Assembly (NCBI GenBank): GCA_041655275.1
Contig: JBBAFU010000005.1
Coordinates: 111,423 to 175,422 of the forward strand
Length of the DNA stretch: 64,000 nt
Direction: 5' to 3'
DNA from: JAJYRX01 sp041655275
GTDB lineage: Bacteria; Pseudomonadota; Gammaproteobacteria; Burkholderiales; Burkholderiaceae_B
Part shown: positions 34,333 through 43,556 of the stretch, in pieces
Layout: each line of letters starts with the position of its first letter
Numbering within the stretch: position 1 is the stretch's first letter
The notes under the pieces: generated by a model
Told to the model about the DNA's origin: nothing
Database searches by the model: none
What the model saw: only the letters and a program-made list of their open reading frames with translations
Program-made: the position numbers and the translations under genes

Positions 34333-36186
34333 ATGCGTGAACTGCTTGAATTGATGTTGTACGACTGGTTGCATGCTGAAGAACTGTGCCGGCGACCCCG
34401 TTACGCAGCGCATTCACGCGACGTGTTCGATGCTGTGCTGGATGCCTCGCAGCGTGTGGCGGAGGACCGGTTTGCGCCCCTGAACCGTTTGCTCGATACC
34501 GAAGAGCCCCGTCTGGAAGCAGGCCGGGTGGTGCTGCCCCCGCCGGTGCGCGGCGCACTCGAGGCTTATGCGGAGCTGGGCCTGCCGGCGGCAGGCCACG
34601 ACGAGGACGAAGGCGGCCTGCAGCTGCCCTATATGGTGGATCTGGCGGCCAACGCCTTTTTCTCCCGCGCCAGCATCGGCCTGAGCGCCTACCCCATGCT
34701 GACCTATGCCAACGCAAATCTGTTGATGGCGCATGGGACACCCGCCCAGCGCCGGGCGTTTGCCGGCCCGGAGCAGCGCGGGGAATGCTTTGGCACCATG
34801 TGCCTGAGCGAGCCCCAGGCCGGTTCCAGCCTGGCGGAGATTGCCACCCGCGCCCGCCCGGACGGGCCGGCGTTCGAGCAGGATCCCCTGGGGCCGCGCT
34901 ATCGTCTTTTTGGCAACAAGATGTGGATTTCGGGCGGCGAACACACGCTGAGCGCCAACATCCTGCATCTCGTGCTTGCGCGTTCAGAAAATGAACACGG
35001 CGCAAGCATCCCGGGCGTGCGCGGCCTGTCCCTGTTTGCGGTGCCGCGCCTGCTCGTTGACGAACAGGGCCGGCCAGGCGGCGAGCGCAACGACATCACC
35101 CTCATGGGCCTGAACCACAAGCTGGGCTATCGCGGCACGGTGAACACCCTGCTCGCCTTCGGTGATGGCGGCCACCCCGTATCCAGCCGTGCCGACGGGC
35201 AGGGCGATCGGGCGCCGGGCGCCGTCGGCTATCGCATCGGCGCCGCCGGCGAAGGGCTTGCGCTCATGTTTCACATGATGAACGAGGCACGGCTGAATGT
35301 CGGCATGGGTGCGGCCATGCTGGGCCTTGCCGGCTATGAGGCATCCTTGCAGTATGCGCGCGAGCGCAGCCAGGGCAGCGTGACGGAGCAGGCTGAAGGC
35401 CGGCGCGTGCAACGGCCCGCGCGCCTGGTGGAGCACGCCGACGTGCGTCGCATGCTGCTTGCCCAGCGCGCCTATGCCCTGGGCGGCCTGGCCCTGTGCC
35501 TGTATTGCGCCCGCCTGGTTGACGAGAAGCGCACGGGCGCCGCCGCCGATGCAGACCGTGCCGCCGCCTTGCTTGAACTCCTGACGCCGGTGGCAAAAAG
35601 CTGGCCCAGCCAGTGGTGCCTGGAAGCCAACAGCCTGGCCATCCAGGTGCATGGCGGTTACGGCTATACGCGCGATTTCCCGGTCGAGCAGCACTGGCGC
35701 GACAACCGGCTGAACATGATCCATGAAGGCACGCACGGCATCCAGGCCCTGGACCTGCTGCGCCGCAAGATCCTGCGCGATGACGGCCGGGCCCTGTCGC
35801 TCTGGCTCGAGCGTGTGGATGCGACGCTGGCGCAGGCGCGCGCCGTGCCCGGCCTGCAGCCGTTCGCGGATGCGCTGGAAGCCGGCCTTGCCGACGTGCA
35901 GCAGGCCGTCGCGCGCGTTCGTGCAAGCGACGACATGGCGCGCGTGCTGAGCAATGCCACCCCTTTTCTGGAAGCCTTCGGGCACGTGGTCACGGCCTGG
36001 GTATGGCTGGATCTGAGCCTGTGCCTGCAGGCGCGCGCCGCATCGGCCGACACGCCCTGGCTCAGCGGCCTGCGCCAGACGGCCGCCTACTTCTTTCATC
36101 ACGAGTTGCCCAAGGTCCGCGCCTGGCTCGCCCCTTTTGAAACGCTGGATGACACCTGCATGGCAATGCAGGATGCATGGTTCTGA
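34333..36186 (+). CDS. Acyl-CoA dehydrogenase, large (about 600-residue) type
   Basis: This 617-residue flavoenzyme of the larger acyl-CoA dehydrogenase subgroup includes the DmdC-like proteins. FAD-site segments FGTMCLSEPQAGSSLAE (near residue 155) and MWISGGEH are visible. The catalytic Glu lies in MIHEGTHGIQALDLL near residue 470, preceded by IQVHGGYGYTRDFPVEQHWRD. A C-terminal helical extension follows, as is usual for this subgroup. It forms a catabolic operon with a 3-hydroxyacyl-CoA dehydrogenase and a thiolase. The acyl substrate is unknown. Confidence 0.92.
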   Translation: MRELLELMLYDWLHAEELCRRPRYAAHSRDVFDAVLDASQRVAEDRFAPLNRLLDTEEPRLEAGRVVLPPPVRGALEAYAELGLPAAGHDEDEGGLQLPYMVDLAANAFFSRASIGLSAYPMLTYANANLLMAHGTPAQRRAFAGPEQRGECFGTMCLSEPQAGSSLAEIATRARPDGPAFEQDPLGPRYRLFGNKMWISGGEHTLSANILHLVLARSENEHGASIPGVRGLSLFAVPRLLVDEQGRPGGERNDITLMGLNHKLGYRGTVNTLLAFGDGGHPVSSRADGQGDRAPGAVGYRIGAAGEGLALMFHMMNEARLNVGMGAAMLGLAGYEASLQYARERSQGSVTEQAEGRRVQRPARLVEHADVRRMLLAQRAYALGGLALCLYCARLVDEKRTGAAADADRAAALLELLTPVAKSWPSQWCLEANSLAIQVHGGYGYTRDFPVEQHWRDNRLNMIHEGTHGIQALDLLRRKILRDDGRALSLWLERVDATLAQARAVPGLQPFADALEAGLADVQQAVARVRASDDMARVLSNATPFLEAFGHVVTAWVWLDLSLCLQARAASADTPWLSGLRQTAAYFFHHELPKVRAWLAPFETLDDTCMAMQDAWF

Positions 36187-36206
36187 TCACCACAGGATGG
36201 ATGTCC

Positions 36207-37562
36207 ATGACGCTTGAACTCACTCTACCCCGCCTGTCCACCACGGACGCGGCCCGGATCCGGGCGGCACAGGATTATCTTGCCGATGCCCAGCGGCTGG
36301 CCACCGGCGGCGACGCCGTCGATGATGCCGCCGCGGCAGCCATCCGTCATGTCGGCGTCGTGGGCGCGGGCACCATGGGGGCGGGCATTGCCCAGGTGTT
36401 CCTGGTGGCCGGCTTTCGCGTCACGCTCATGGATGCCGATGCCGGGGCGCTGGCGCGAGCGCGCGAGCGCATCAGCCGGGCCTGCGAGCGCATGGTGTCG
36501 CGCGGCCGGCTCGAGGCCGCAGCGTGCACGCAGATACTCGCGCGTCTGGACACCGCATCGGCACTGGAAGCGCTGGCGGCCTGCGACCTGGTCATCGAAG
36601 CCGTCTTTGAAAACATGGCAGTCAAGCGCGATCTGATTGCACGCCTGGGCGCAGTCTGCAAGCCCGAAGCGCTTCTGGCCACCAACACCTCGTCGCTGGA
36701 TGTGAATGCGCTCGCCCTTGCTTCGGGGCGTCCGGCCCGGTTTGCGGGCATGCATTTCTTCAGCCCCGTACATGCCATGCGCCTGCTGGAGATTGTGCGC
36801 GGCGAGCAGACCGCGCAGTCCGTGCTCGACACCGTCATGGCGATTGCGCGGCGCCTGGGCAAGGTGGCCGTCGTGTCCGGCGTCTGCTTCGGCTTCATCG
36901 GCAACCGCATGCTCGAAGGCTATCTGCGCGAGGCAGAGGCCCTGCTGCTCGAAGGCGCCACGCCGTCAATGATAGACGGCGCGATAGAGGCGGTGGGCAT
37001 GGCGATGGGGCCCTGCCGCATGATTGATCTGGCCGGCGTCGATGTGGCGGCCGGCGTTGTTCTGGAATGGCGCAAATCGGGCGATGGCCCCGCCGATCCG
37101 GCCTACCGTATCGTGGTGCGCAGTCTGTTCGAGCGCGGGCGGCTCGGCCAGAAGGCGGGCAAGGGCTATTACCGCTACGAAGGCCGCGACGCGGTCGAGG
37201 ACGAGGAAGTCCTTGCCCTGTGCGAGGCCCTGGCGGCCGAGCATGGCATTGTGCGACGCGAGGATATTTCCGCTCAGGAAATCGCCGAGCGCTGCCTGTT
37301 CCCGCTCATCAACGAAGGCGCGCGTATCGTCGAGGAAGGCATTGCGGCACGCGCCGGCGATCTGGATGTGGTGTGGGTCCATGGCTACGGCTTTCCCGCC
37401 GGGCTGGGCGGACCCATGTACTGGGGCAGCCAAATCGGCGCAGCCGCGCTCGTGGCGCGCCTGGATCACTGGGCCGCCCTGACCGGCAACCGCATGGGGC
37501 AATGGGACGCAAGCCCGTGGCTGCGCGAGCGGGCCGCCGCCGGGCGGGCGCTGGTGCCATGA
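36207..37562 (+). CDS. 3-Hydroxyacyl-CoA dehydrogenase
   Basis: This 451-residue enzyme corresponds to the dehydrogenase part of FadB. The NAD-binding GVVGAGTMGAGIAQVFLVAGF (near residue 50), the catalytic His in FAGMHFFSPVHAMRLLEIV, and the FIGNRML motif are present. A second C-terminal dehydrogenase-like domain follows from about residue 360. No enoyl-CoA hydratase domain is attached; a separate hydratase gene is at 43557. The ATG at 36207 is preferred for its AGGATGG ribosome site. It probably oxidises the 3-hydroxyacyl-CoA before thiolysis. Confidence 0.9.
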   Translation: MTLELTLPRLSTTDAARIRAAQDYLADAQRLATGGDAVDDAAAAAIRHVGVVGAGTMGAGIAQVFLVAGFRVTLMDADAGALARARERISRACERMVSRGRLEAAACTQILARLDTASALEALAACDLVIEAVFENMAVKRDLIARLGAVCKPEALLATNTSSLDVNALALASGRPARFAGMHFFSPVHAMRLLEIVRGEQTAQSVLDTVMAIARRLGKVAVVSGVCFGFIGNRMLEGYLREAEALLLEGATPSMIDGAIEAVGMAMGPCRMIDLAGVDVAAGVVLEWRKSGDGPADPAYRIVVRSLFERGRLGQKAGKGYYRYEGRDAVEDEEVLALCEALAAEHGIVRREDISAQEIAERCLFPLINEGARIVEEGIAARAGDLDVVWVHGYGFPAGLGGPMYWGSQIGAAALVARLDHWAALTGNRMGQWDASPWLRERAAAGRALVP

Positions 37563-37625
37563 AGCCTGTGCCATGAACCACGGCCACCATCATCATTCTT
37601 CAACCGTTTCTACTGCGAGAAAGTC

Positions 37626-38810
37626 ATGCAAGACGCCGTTATCGTTTCCACCGCGCGCACACCGATAGGCCGGGCCTACCGGGGCGCGCTCAACAATATC
37701 AAGTCGCCCACGCTGATGGCGCACGCCATTCGCCATGCGATCGAGCGCGCCGGCATCGAGGGGGACCGTGTCGAGGATGCCGTCATCGGCACGGCGCTGC
37801 CCGGCGGCACGGCCGGCTGGAACCTGGGCCGCCACTCGGTTCTGGCGGCCGGCCTGCCCCTGGAAGTCGGCGCGCAGACCATAGACCGCCAGTGCGCGTC
37901 CGGCCTGATGGCCATTGCCATCGCGGCGCGCCAGATCATGGTGGAAGGCATGGAAGTCGTGCTCGCCGGCGGCCAGGAAAACATCTCTGCCGTACAGAAC
38001 CAGTACTTCAAGTGGGCGGTCGATGAAGGCGACCCCCAGGTCCGCGCGCACGCGCCCCACGCCTATATGCCCATGCTGGAAACGGCCGAGCATGTGGTGC
38101 GCAAATATGCCATCTCGCGCGAAGCCCAGGACGCCTATGCGCTGTCCTCGCAGATGCGCACGGCTGCGGCACAGACTGCAGGCCGCTTCGACGACGAGAT
38201 CGTACCCATCACCACCACCATGGCCGTCAAGGACAGGGAGACGGGCGCCGTCTCGTACCGGGAAGTCACGCTCGAGCGCGATGAAGGCAACCGCCCCGAC
38301 ACCAACGCCGCCTCGCTGGCCGCGCTCAAGCCCGTCATCGACGGCGGCACCGTCACGGCGGGCAACGCCAGCCAGCTGTCGGACGGCGCCAGCGCCAGCG
38401 TGCTCATGAGCGCCCGCCGGGCGGAAAAGCTCGGCCTGCCCGCCCTGGGCATCTATCGCGGCATGGCCGTGGTGGGCAACGCCCCCGAGGAAATGGGCAT
38501 CGGTCCCGTGTACGCCGCGCCCCGGCTCCTGGCGCGTCACGGCCTGAAGGTGGACGATATCGGCCTGTGGGAGCTCAACGAGGCCTTTGCCTGCCAGGCC
38601 GTGTATTGCCGCGACCAGCTGGGCATTGATCCGGAGCGCTTCAACGTGAACGGCGGCGGCATCTCCATCGGCCACCCGTACGGGATGACCGGCGCACGCC
38701 TGGTGGGCCACGCCCTGATCGAGGGCCGGCGTCGCGGCGTACGCTATGTGGTCGTCACCATGTGCGTGGGCGGAGGCATGGGCGCCGCCGGCCTGTTTGA
38801 AGTGGCCTGA
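37626..38810 (+). CDS. Acetyl-CoA acyltransferase (thiolase)
   Basis: This 394-residue thiolase keeps the full active site: acylation Cys in DRQCASGLMAIAIAA near residue 88, NEAFACQAV, the His in GGGISIGHPYGMTGARL, and the proton-transfer Cys in TMCVGGGMGAAG. It cleaves a 3-ketoacyl-CoA to acetyl-CoA and a shorter acyl-CoA. It follows the 3-hydroxyacyl-CoA dehydrogenase by 63 nt and sits in one operon with it. Confidence 0.94.
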   Translation: MQDAVIVSTARTPIGRAYRGALNNIKSPTLMAHAIRHAIERAGIEGDRVEDAVIGTALPGGTAGWNLGRHSVLAAGLPLEVGAQTIDRQCASGLMAIAIAARQIMVEGMEVVLAGGQENISAVQNQYFKWAVDEGDPQVRAHAPHAYMPMLETAEHVVRKYAISREAQDAYALSSQMRTAAAQTAGRFDDEIVPITTTMAVKDRETGAVSYREVTLERDEGNRPDTNAASLAALKPVIDGGTVTAGNASQLSDGASASVLMSARRAEKLGLPALGIYRGMAVVGNAPEEMGIGPVYAAPRLLARHGLKVDDIGLWELNEAFACQAVYCRDQLGIDPERFNVNGGGISIGHPYGMTGARLVGHALIEGRRRGVRYVVVTMCVGGGMGAAGLFEVA

Positions 38811-38833
38811 GCGCGGTTCGGGAAGGCACCGGC

Positions 38834-39934
38834 ATGTCGAAGATCTTTTTTGAGCCGCTGCGGCTGGGGGCGATCACCGCGCCCAATCGCATCCTGATGG
38901 CGCCGATGACGCGGGCGCGCGGCACCCGCGATCACCAGCCCACGCCCATGATGGCCGACTACTATGTGCAGCGCGCCGGCAGCGGCCTCATCATCAGCGA
39001 GGCCATCGGCATCAGCCGCGAAGGGCTGGGCTGGTGCCATGCCACCGGCCTGTGGGATCAAGGGCAGATCGACGGATGGCGGCGGATCACCCGGGCCGTG
39101 CATGCGGCCGGCGGGCGCATTCTTGCCCAGCTCTGGCACATGGGCCGCACGGTCCATCCTTCTTTCCTGGGCGGCGCGGCGCCCGTCTCGGCGTCCGAAA
39201 CGCGGGCGCCGCGCCATGCCCACACCTATGCGGGCAAGCAGCCCCATGCGCTGTCGCGTGCGCTGGCCCTGGACGAGATGCCGCGCATCATCCAGGATTA
39301 CCGGGTGGCCGCCGCGCATGCCATGCAGGCCGGTTTTGACGGCGTGCAGATTCATGCGGCCAACGGCTACCTGCTCGATCAGTTCCTGCGCGACGGCAGC
39401 AACCGGCGCGAGGATGCCTACGGCGGGTCGATCAGCAAGCGCATGCGTCTGCTGATCGAGGTGACCGAAGCGGTGGGCGCCGAGGCGGGCCTGGATCGCA
39501 CGGCGGTGCGCCTGTCGCCGAATTGCAGCACCCAGGGCGTGGCCGACAGCGCCTCTGCACAGCTCTTCGAGGCCGTTGCAACACGGCTCTCGGCGCTCGG
39601 CATCGCCTTTCTGGAGCTGCGCGACCCGCCGGTGGACGGCAGCTTCGGTGCCGGCGACGGCCCGCGCACCGGCGCCGCCCTGCGCGCCTGTTTCAGCGGT
39701 CCGCTGGTGCTGAATTCCGATTATGACCTGGCGCAGGCAAGCGCCTGTCTGGAGGCGGGCACGGCAGATGCGATATCATTTGGCCGGGCCTTCATTGCAA
39801 ACCCTGATCTGCCGTTGCGCATTGCCCGGGGCCTGCCCTGGGCGGTGGATGACAAGACCAGCTGGTTTACGCAGGATGCGCGGGGGTATCTTGATTATCC
39901 CGGGCGCCCGATACGGGCGCATGGGGTAAGCTGA
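38834..39934 (+). CDS. Old-yellow-enzyme family NADH:flavin oxidoreductase (NemA-like)
   Basis: This 366-residue FMN enzyme is of the OYE family. It has LFEPLRLG-like N-terminus (FFEPLRLGAITAPNRILMAP), the QLWHMGR segment near residue 100, the HAANGYLLDQFLRDGSNRR catalytic region near residue 178, and FGRAFIANPDLP at the FMN phosphate site. Relatives reduce activated C=C bonds of enones or 2-enoyl compounds. In this operon it may saturate an unsaturated ring or chain of the substrate before beta-oxidation; that is inference. It lies 24 nt after the thiolase. Confidence 0.92.
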   Translation: MSKIFFEPLRLGAITAPNRILMAPMTRARGTRDHQPTPMMADYYVQRAGSGLIISEAIGISREGLGWCHATGLWDQGQIDGWRRITRAVHAAGGRILAQLWHMGRTVHPSFLGGAAPVSASETRAPRHAHTYAGKQPHALSRALALDEMPRIIQDYRVAAAHAMQAGFDGVQIHAANGYLLDQFLRDGSNRREDAYGGSISKRMRLLIEVTEAVGAEAGLDRTAVRLSPNCSTQGVADSASAQLFEAVATRLSALGIAFLELRDPPVDGSFGAGDGPRTGAALRACFSGPLVLNSDYDLAQASACLEAGTADAISFGRAFIANPDLPLRIARGLPWAVDDKTSWFTQDARGYLDYPGRPIRAHGVS

Positions 39935-39968
39935 ACGTTTCAACAGTTTCATATTCAACAAGAATCAA

Positions 39969-40607
39969 ATGGGACGTCCATCCAATGCTGATGCAAGAGC
40001 GACCTGGCGAACAATTCGTTCAGCCGGGATAAAACTGCTCTTCAAACACGGCTACGAGGCCATGACCTTGCGCCAGCTTGCGGCCGCCTCCGGCCTCAAG
40101 CCGGGCTCGCTCTACAACTATTTCGACAGCAAGAGCCAGTTCCTGGCCATGATTCTGTGCGACATCATGGAGAACATCCTGGCGGATCTGGAGGAAACGG
40201 TGGCGCCGGTGGCGGAAACCCGCGCGCGCCTGCGCAAGTTCATCGAATTCCATATCGAATGGCATACCGTGCGCCGTGTCGAGACTTTCATCGGCTTCAT
40301 GGAAATGCGCAAGCTGGCGCAAGAGGACTATGAAACCTACACCACGCTGCGCAAGCGCTACGAGGACTTTCTGACGGCGATGCTGGAGCAGGGCGTTGCC
40401 GAAGGGAAGTTTGTCGTTCCCGACCCGCGCATCACCACCTTCGCCATCCTGAGCATGCTCACGGGCGCCTACGTCTGGTACAAGAAAGGCGGGCGCCTGA
40501 GCCAGCAGCAGATTGCCGATCTCTATGTCGACCTGGTGTGCAGGATGATAGATCCGGAATACGGGCATGCTGCACCCGGCCCGGATGCGGCCGCGCCGGC
40601 CTCCTGA
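39969..40607 (+). CDS. TetR-family transcriptional regulator
   Basis: This 212-residue regulator has the TetR helix-turn-helix LRQLAAASGLKPGSLYNYFDSKSQFL at residues about 36-61 and an all-helical ligand-binding domain. It is the last gene of the 34333-40607 operon, 35 nt after the OYE gene. The shared dyad element found in three promoters of this island is a likely binding site, with acyl-CoA as a plausible inducer as for other TetR regulators of fatty-acid or branched acyl degradation. Confidence 0.92.
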   Translation: MGRPSNADARATWRTIRSAGIKLLFKHGYEAMTLRQLAAASGLKPGSLYNYFDSKSQFLAMILCDIMENILADLEETVAPVAETRARLRKFIEFHIEWHTVRRVETFIGFMEMRKLAQEDYETYTTLRKRYEDFLTAMLEQGVAEGKFVVPDPRITTFAILSMLTGAYVWYKKGGRLSQQQIADLYVDLVCRMIDPEYGHAAPGPDAAAPAS

Positions 40608-40642
40608 TACCGTCTGCCCGTACCCGGGCATGCAGATTCTGC

Positions 40643-40695
40643 TTGACAGACGGCACACATATCCAAACAATAATACTAACGGCCGTACGTTCGTT
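40643..40695 (+). promoter_or_regulatory. Promoter with shared TetR-type operator, site B
   Basis: TTGACA (40643-40648) is followed by the AATAATAC box (40669-40676) and the element AACGGCCGTACGTTCGTT (40678-40695), whose core is ACG-GC-CGT. The 20-nt spacing between the hexamers is longer than ideal, but the AATAATAC-plus-dyad arrangement matches sites A and C. It lies 49 nt upstream of the second acyl-CoA dehydrogenase. Confidence 0.62.
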
Positions 40696-40743
40696 TAATT
40701 AGTCGTTCATCAGTCCGGCCCGTTTGTCGAATCAGGAGGCAGC

Positions 40744-41889
40744 ATGCAGTTCGAGTTGGATGCGGAAACGGAACAGTTGCGCGACGCCGTACGGCGGTTT
40801 GCCGAAGAAAAGGTCGCGCCGATCGCAGCGGAAGTCGATGCGCAAAACCGCTTTCCCCGGGAATTGTGGCCCGCCTTCGGCGCGCTCGGTCTGCTGGGCA
40901 TCACGGTGGACGAGGCCGACGGCGGCACCGGCCTGGGCTATCTGCAGCACGTGGTCGCGCTGGAGGAAATCACCCGGGCGTCTGCATCCATCGGCATGTC
41001 CTACGGCGCGCATTCCAACCTGGTGCTCAACCAGCTGCGCAAGAATGCCGGCGCCGCGCTGAAGCGGCGCTACCTGCCCGCCCTGATCAGTGGCGAGCAG
41101 GTGGCCTCGCTGGCCATGTCCGAGCCCGGCGCCGGCTCCGACGTGGTGGGCATGCAGCTGCGCGCCGAACGCCGCGGCGATCGCTACATCCTCAACGGCA
41201 CCAAGCTGTGGATCACCAACGGCAGTGCGGCCGACGTCTATCTTGTCTATGCAAAAACGGCGGCAAACGCCGGCAAGGACGGCATCTCCGCCATGGTCGT
41301 CGAGCGCGGCTTTCCCGGCTTTCGGGTGGGTCAATTGCTGGACACCTTCGGCATGCGCGGCTCGGGCACGGCGGAGCTGGTGTTCGAGGACTGCGAAGTG
41401 CCCGTCGAAAACCTGGTCGGCGCCGAAAACCGCGGGGTGCAAGTCATGATGAGCGGGCTGGACTACGAGCGCATTGTCGTGTCGGCAAGCCCGCTGGGCA
41501 TCATGCAGGCGGCCATGGACCTGGTGCTGCCCTATGTGCGCGAGCGGCGCCAGTTCGGCGAACCCATTGGCAGCTTCCAGCTCATGCAGGGCAAGCTGGC
41601 CGACATGTATGCCGCCCTGGGCGCCTGCCGCGCCCAGGTGTATGCCGTGGCCGGCGCGGCCGACCGGGGCCGGGTCAGCCGCAAGGACGCCGCCGCCCTC
41701 ATCCTTTTCGTTGCCGAGCGCGCCACCGAGGTGGCATTGCAGGCCATGCAATGTCTGGGCGGCAACGGCTACAGCAACGAATACCCGGCCGCCCGTCTGG
41801 TGCGCGACGCCAAGCTCTACGAGATTGGCGCGGGCACGTCGGAGATCCGGCGCATGCTCGTCGGCCGCGAACTCATCGCCGGTCGCTGA
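40744..41889 (+). CDS. Acyl-CoA dehydrogenase, isovaleryl-CoA dehydrogenase-like
   Basis: This 381-residue standard-size acyl-CoA dehydrogenase has VASLAMSEPGAGSDVVGMQL near residue 120, LNGTKLWITNGSAAD near residue 150, QCLGGNGYSNEYPAARLVRDAK, and the YEIGAGTSEIRRMLVGREL C-terminus. The sequence pattern is close to isovaleryl-CoA dehydrogenases, but the substrate is uncertain. It is the first gene after operator site B and is followed by an acyl-CoA ligase 23 nt downstream. Confidence 0.93.
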   Translation: MQFELDAETEQLRDAVRRFAEEKVAPIAAEVDAQNRFPRELWPAFGALGLLGITVDEADGGTGLGYLQHVVALEEITRASASIGMSYGAHSNLVLNQLRKNAGAALKRRYLPALISGEQVASLAMSEPGAGSDVVGMQLRAERRGDRYILNGTKLWITNGSAADVYLVYAKTAANAGKDGISAMVVERGFPGFRVGQLLDTFGMRGSGTAELVFEDCEVPVENLVGAENRGVQVMMSGLDYERIVVSASPLGIMQAAMDLVLPYVRERRQFGEPIGSFQLMQGKLADMYAALGACRAQVYAVAGAADRGRVSRKDAAALILFVAERATEVALQAMQCLGGNGYSNEYPAARLVRDAKLYEIGAGTSEIRRMLVGRELIAGR

Positions 41890-41912
41890 GCCGGCAAGGC
41901 AAGGAGCCTGCA

Positions 41913-43475
41913 ATGCAGAATCTGGCCGATATCGTCCTCGCCAACCCCATGGCCGCGCCTTCGGCACCGGCACTGGCCGATGCGCACGAGCGCATCGACT
42001 ATGCGACGCTCGCCGCCAGGGTACGGGCGCTGGCGCAGTTTTTGACGCAACTTGTGACGCAACATCCGGCGCAGAATCCCGCGCCCGATGCCACGCGCGT
42101 TGCCGTGCTGCTGCCCGATTGCTGCGCCTTCATCGAAGTGCTGCTGGGCTGTGCCGCCGCCGGCAGCCTGTGCGTGCCGCTGAACACGCGCCTGCTGGCG
42201 GAAGAGCAGTGTGAAATCCTGCAGGATGCCGAGCCGTCCATCCTGTTTGTCCATGCGCGCTATGCGGACCGCATTGCCGTCCTGCGCGCGGGCTTGCCCA
42301 CGCTGCGCACGGTGGTGCTGGTCGGCGCTGCTGACGTGGACGGCGCTGTCGGCCCGGACATGCTTGACTATGCCGTGCTGCGACAGGCCGGCGCCGGGCG
42401 CATGCAGCAGGCGCCCCTGCCCGCCGTGTCTGCGCAGACGGATGTGCTCATGCTGTACACCAGCGGCACCACCTCGCACGCCAAGGGCGCGCCGCTCACG
42501 CATGCCAATGTGCTCGCCAATCTGCAGCAGTATCAGGCGGCCGTGTGCCTGGCGCCGGGCGGCGTCAACCTTCAGCTCAGCCCCATGTTCCATGCGGCCG
42601 GCATCTTTTGCCTGGTGCACCTCATGCGCGGCGGCCTGACCGTGTTCGTGCCCCGGGTGGACCCGGTGCTCATCCTGGACGCCATTGCGCGCGAGCGGGT
42701 CACCTTCATGTTCACGGTGCCCACAGTCCTGTATCAGCTGCTCGATCATCCCATGCGAGCCGATGCTGATTTCAGCACCCTGCAACACGTGCAGTACGGG
42801 GCGGCGCCCATTACCGGCACCCGTCTGGCGCAGGCCGTGGCGGTGTTCGGCGCGCGCCTGATGCACTCCTATGGCATGACCGAAACCACCTCGCACGTCT
42901 CCATACTGGGGGGGCAGGATCATGTGCGCAAATCCGGTTCCGTGGGCCGCGCCCTGCCGGGTATCGCCCTGCGCATCGTGGATGCCGACGGCCGGGACGT
43001 CGCAACGGGCGAGGCGGGTGAAGTGCTGGTGCGCGGCGCCAACGTGTTTGCCGGCTACTGGCGGCGACCGCGTGAAACCCGCGAGGTGTTTCGCGACGGC
43101 TGGCTGTGCACGGGCGACATCGGGCGGATGGACGACGAAGGCTTTCTGACGATCATCGACCGCAAGAAAGACATGATCATCAGCGGCGGCACCAACATCT
43201 ACCCCGTCGATATCGAGGACGCGCTCACGCGCCACCCTTCGATCGCAGAGGCCGCCGTCTTCGGGGTGGCCGACGCCGTCTGGGGCGAAGCCGTGGCCGC
43301 CGCCATCGTGCTCCGGGCGGGCACCGCCTTTGACCAGGACGCCCTCGAGGCACACCTGCGCCGGAGCCTGGCGGGCTACAAGATTCCCCGACGCTGGCGG
43401 GTGCTGGATGCCCTGCCCAAAAATGCCAGCGGCAAGATCCTGAAACGGACGCTGCGCGCGCAGTTTTTCTCTTGA
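41913..43475 (+). CDS. AMP-forming acyl-CoA synthetase
   Basis: This 520-residue ANL-family ligase has the P-loop LMLYTSGTTSHAKGAP near residue 178, SYGMTETT, the hinge region DGWLCTGDIGRMDDEGFLTI, IDRKKDMIISGGTNIYPVDI, and the catalytic Lys in KNASGKILKRTLR. The ATG at 41913 has AGGAG 6 nt upstream. An in-frame opening reaches 40866, but it lies antiphase inside the dehydrogenase gene and is not coding. It activates a carboxylic acid to its CoA thioester, probably the first step after uptake. Confidence 0.93.
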   Translation: MQNLADIVLANPMAAPSAPALADAHERIDYATLAARVRALAQFLTQLVTQHPAQNPAPDATRVAVLLPDCCAFIEVLLGCAAAGSLCVPLNTRLLAEEQCEILQDAEPSILFVHARYADRIAVLRAGLPTLRTVVLVGAADVDGAVGPDMLDYAVLRQAGAGRMQQAPLPAVSAQTDVLMLYTSGTTSHAKGAPLTHANVLANLQQYQAAVCLAPGGVNLQLSPMFHAAGIFCLVHLMRGGLTVFVPRVDPVLILDAIARERVTFMFTVPTVLYQLLDHPMRADADFSTLQHVQYGAAPITGTRLAQAVAVFGARLMHSYGMTETTSHVSILGGQDHVRKSGSVGRALPGIALRIVDADGRDVATGEAGEVLVRGANVFAGYWRRPRETREVFRDGWLCTGDIGRMDDEGFLTIIDRKKDMIISGGTNIYPVDIEDALTRHPSIAEAAVFGVADAVWGEAVAAAIVLRAGTAFDQDALEAHLRRSLAGYKIPRRWRVLDALPKNASGKILKRTLRAQFFS

Positions 43476-43521
43476 CATTTTTTCCCTCATCCAAAATAAT
43501 ACGTACGACCGTTCGTTTATT
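43472..43521 (+). promoter_or_regulatory. Promoter with shared TetR-type operator, site C
   Basis: TTGACA (43472-43477) and AATAAT (43495-43500) are 17 nt apart, an ideal promoter. The downstream element GTACGACCGTTCGTTTATT (43503-43521) has the ACG-AC-CGT core seen in sites A and B. The -35 box overlaps the stop of the preceding ligase gene. It drives the hydratase gene at 43557 and probably the genes behind it. Confidence 0.68.
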
Positions 43522-43556
43522 TTGAATACCCCTTTTCCCGACCACGGATCATACGG

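Noticed and set aside
40866..41912. Long N-terminal extension of the first acyl-CoA ligase
   Set aside because: It lies in another frame inside the acyl-CoA dehydrogenase; the ATG at 41913 has a good ribosome site and gives the normal length.
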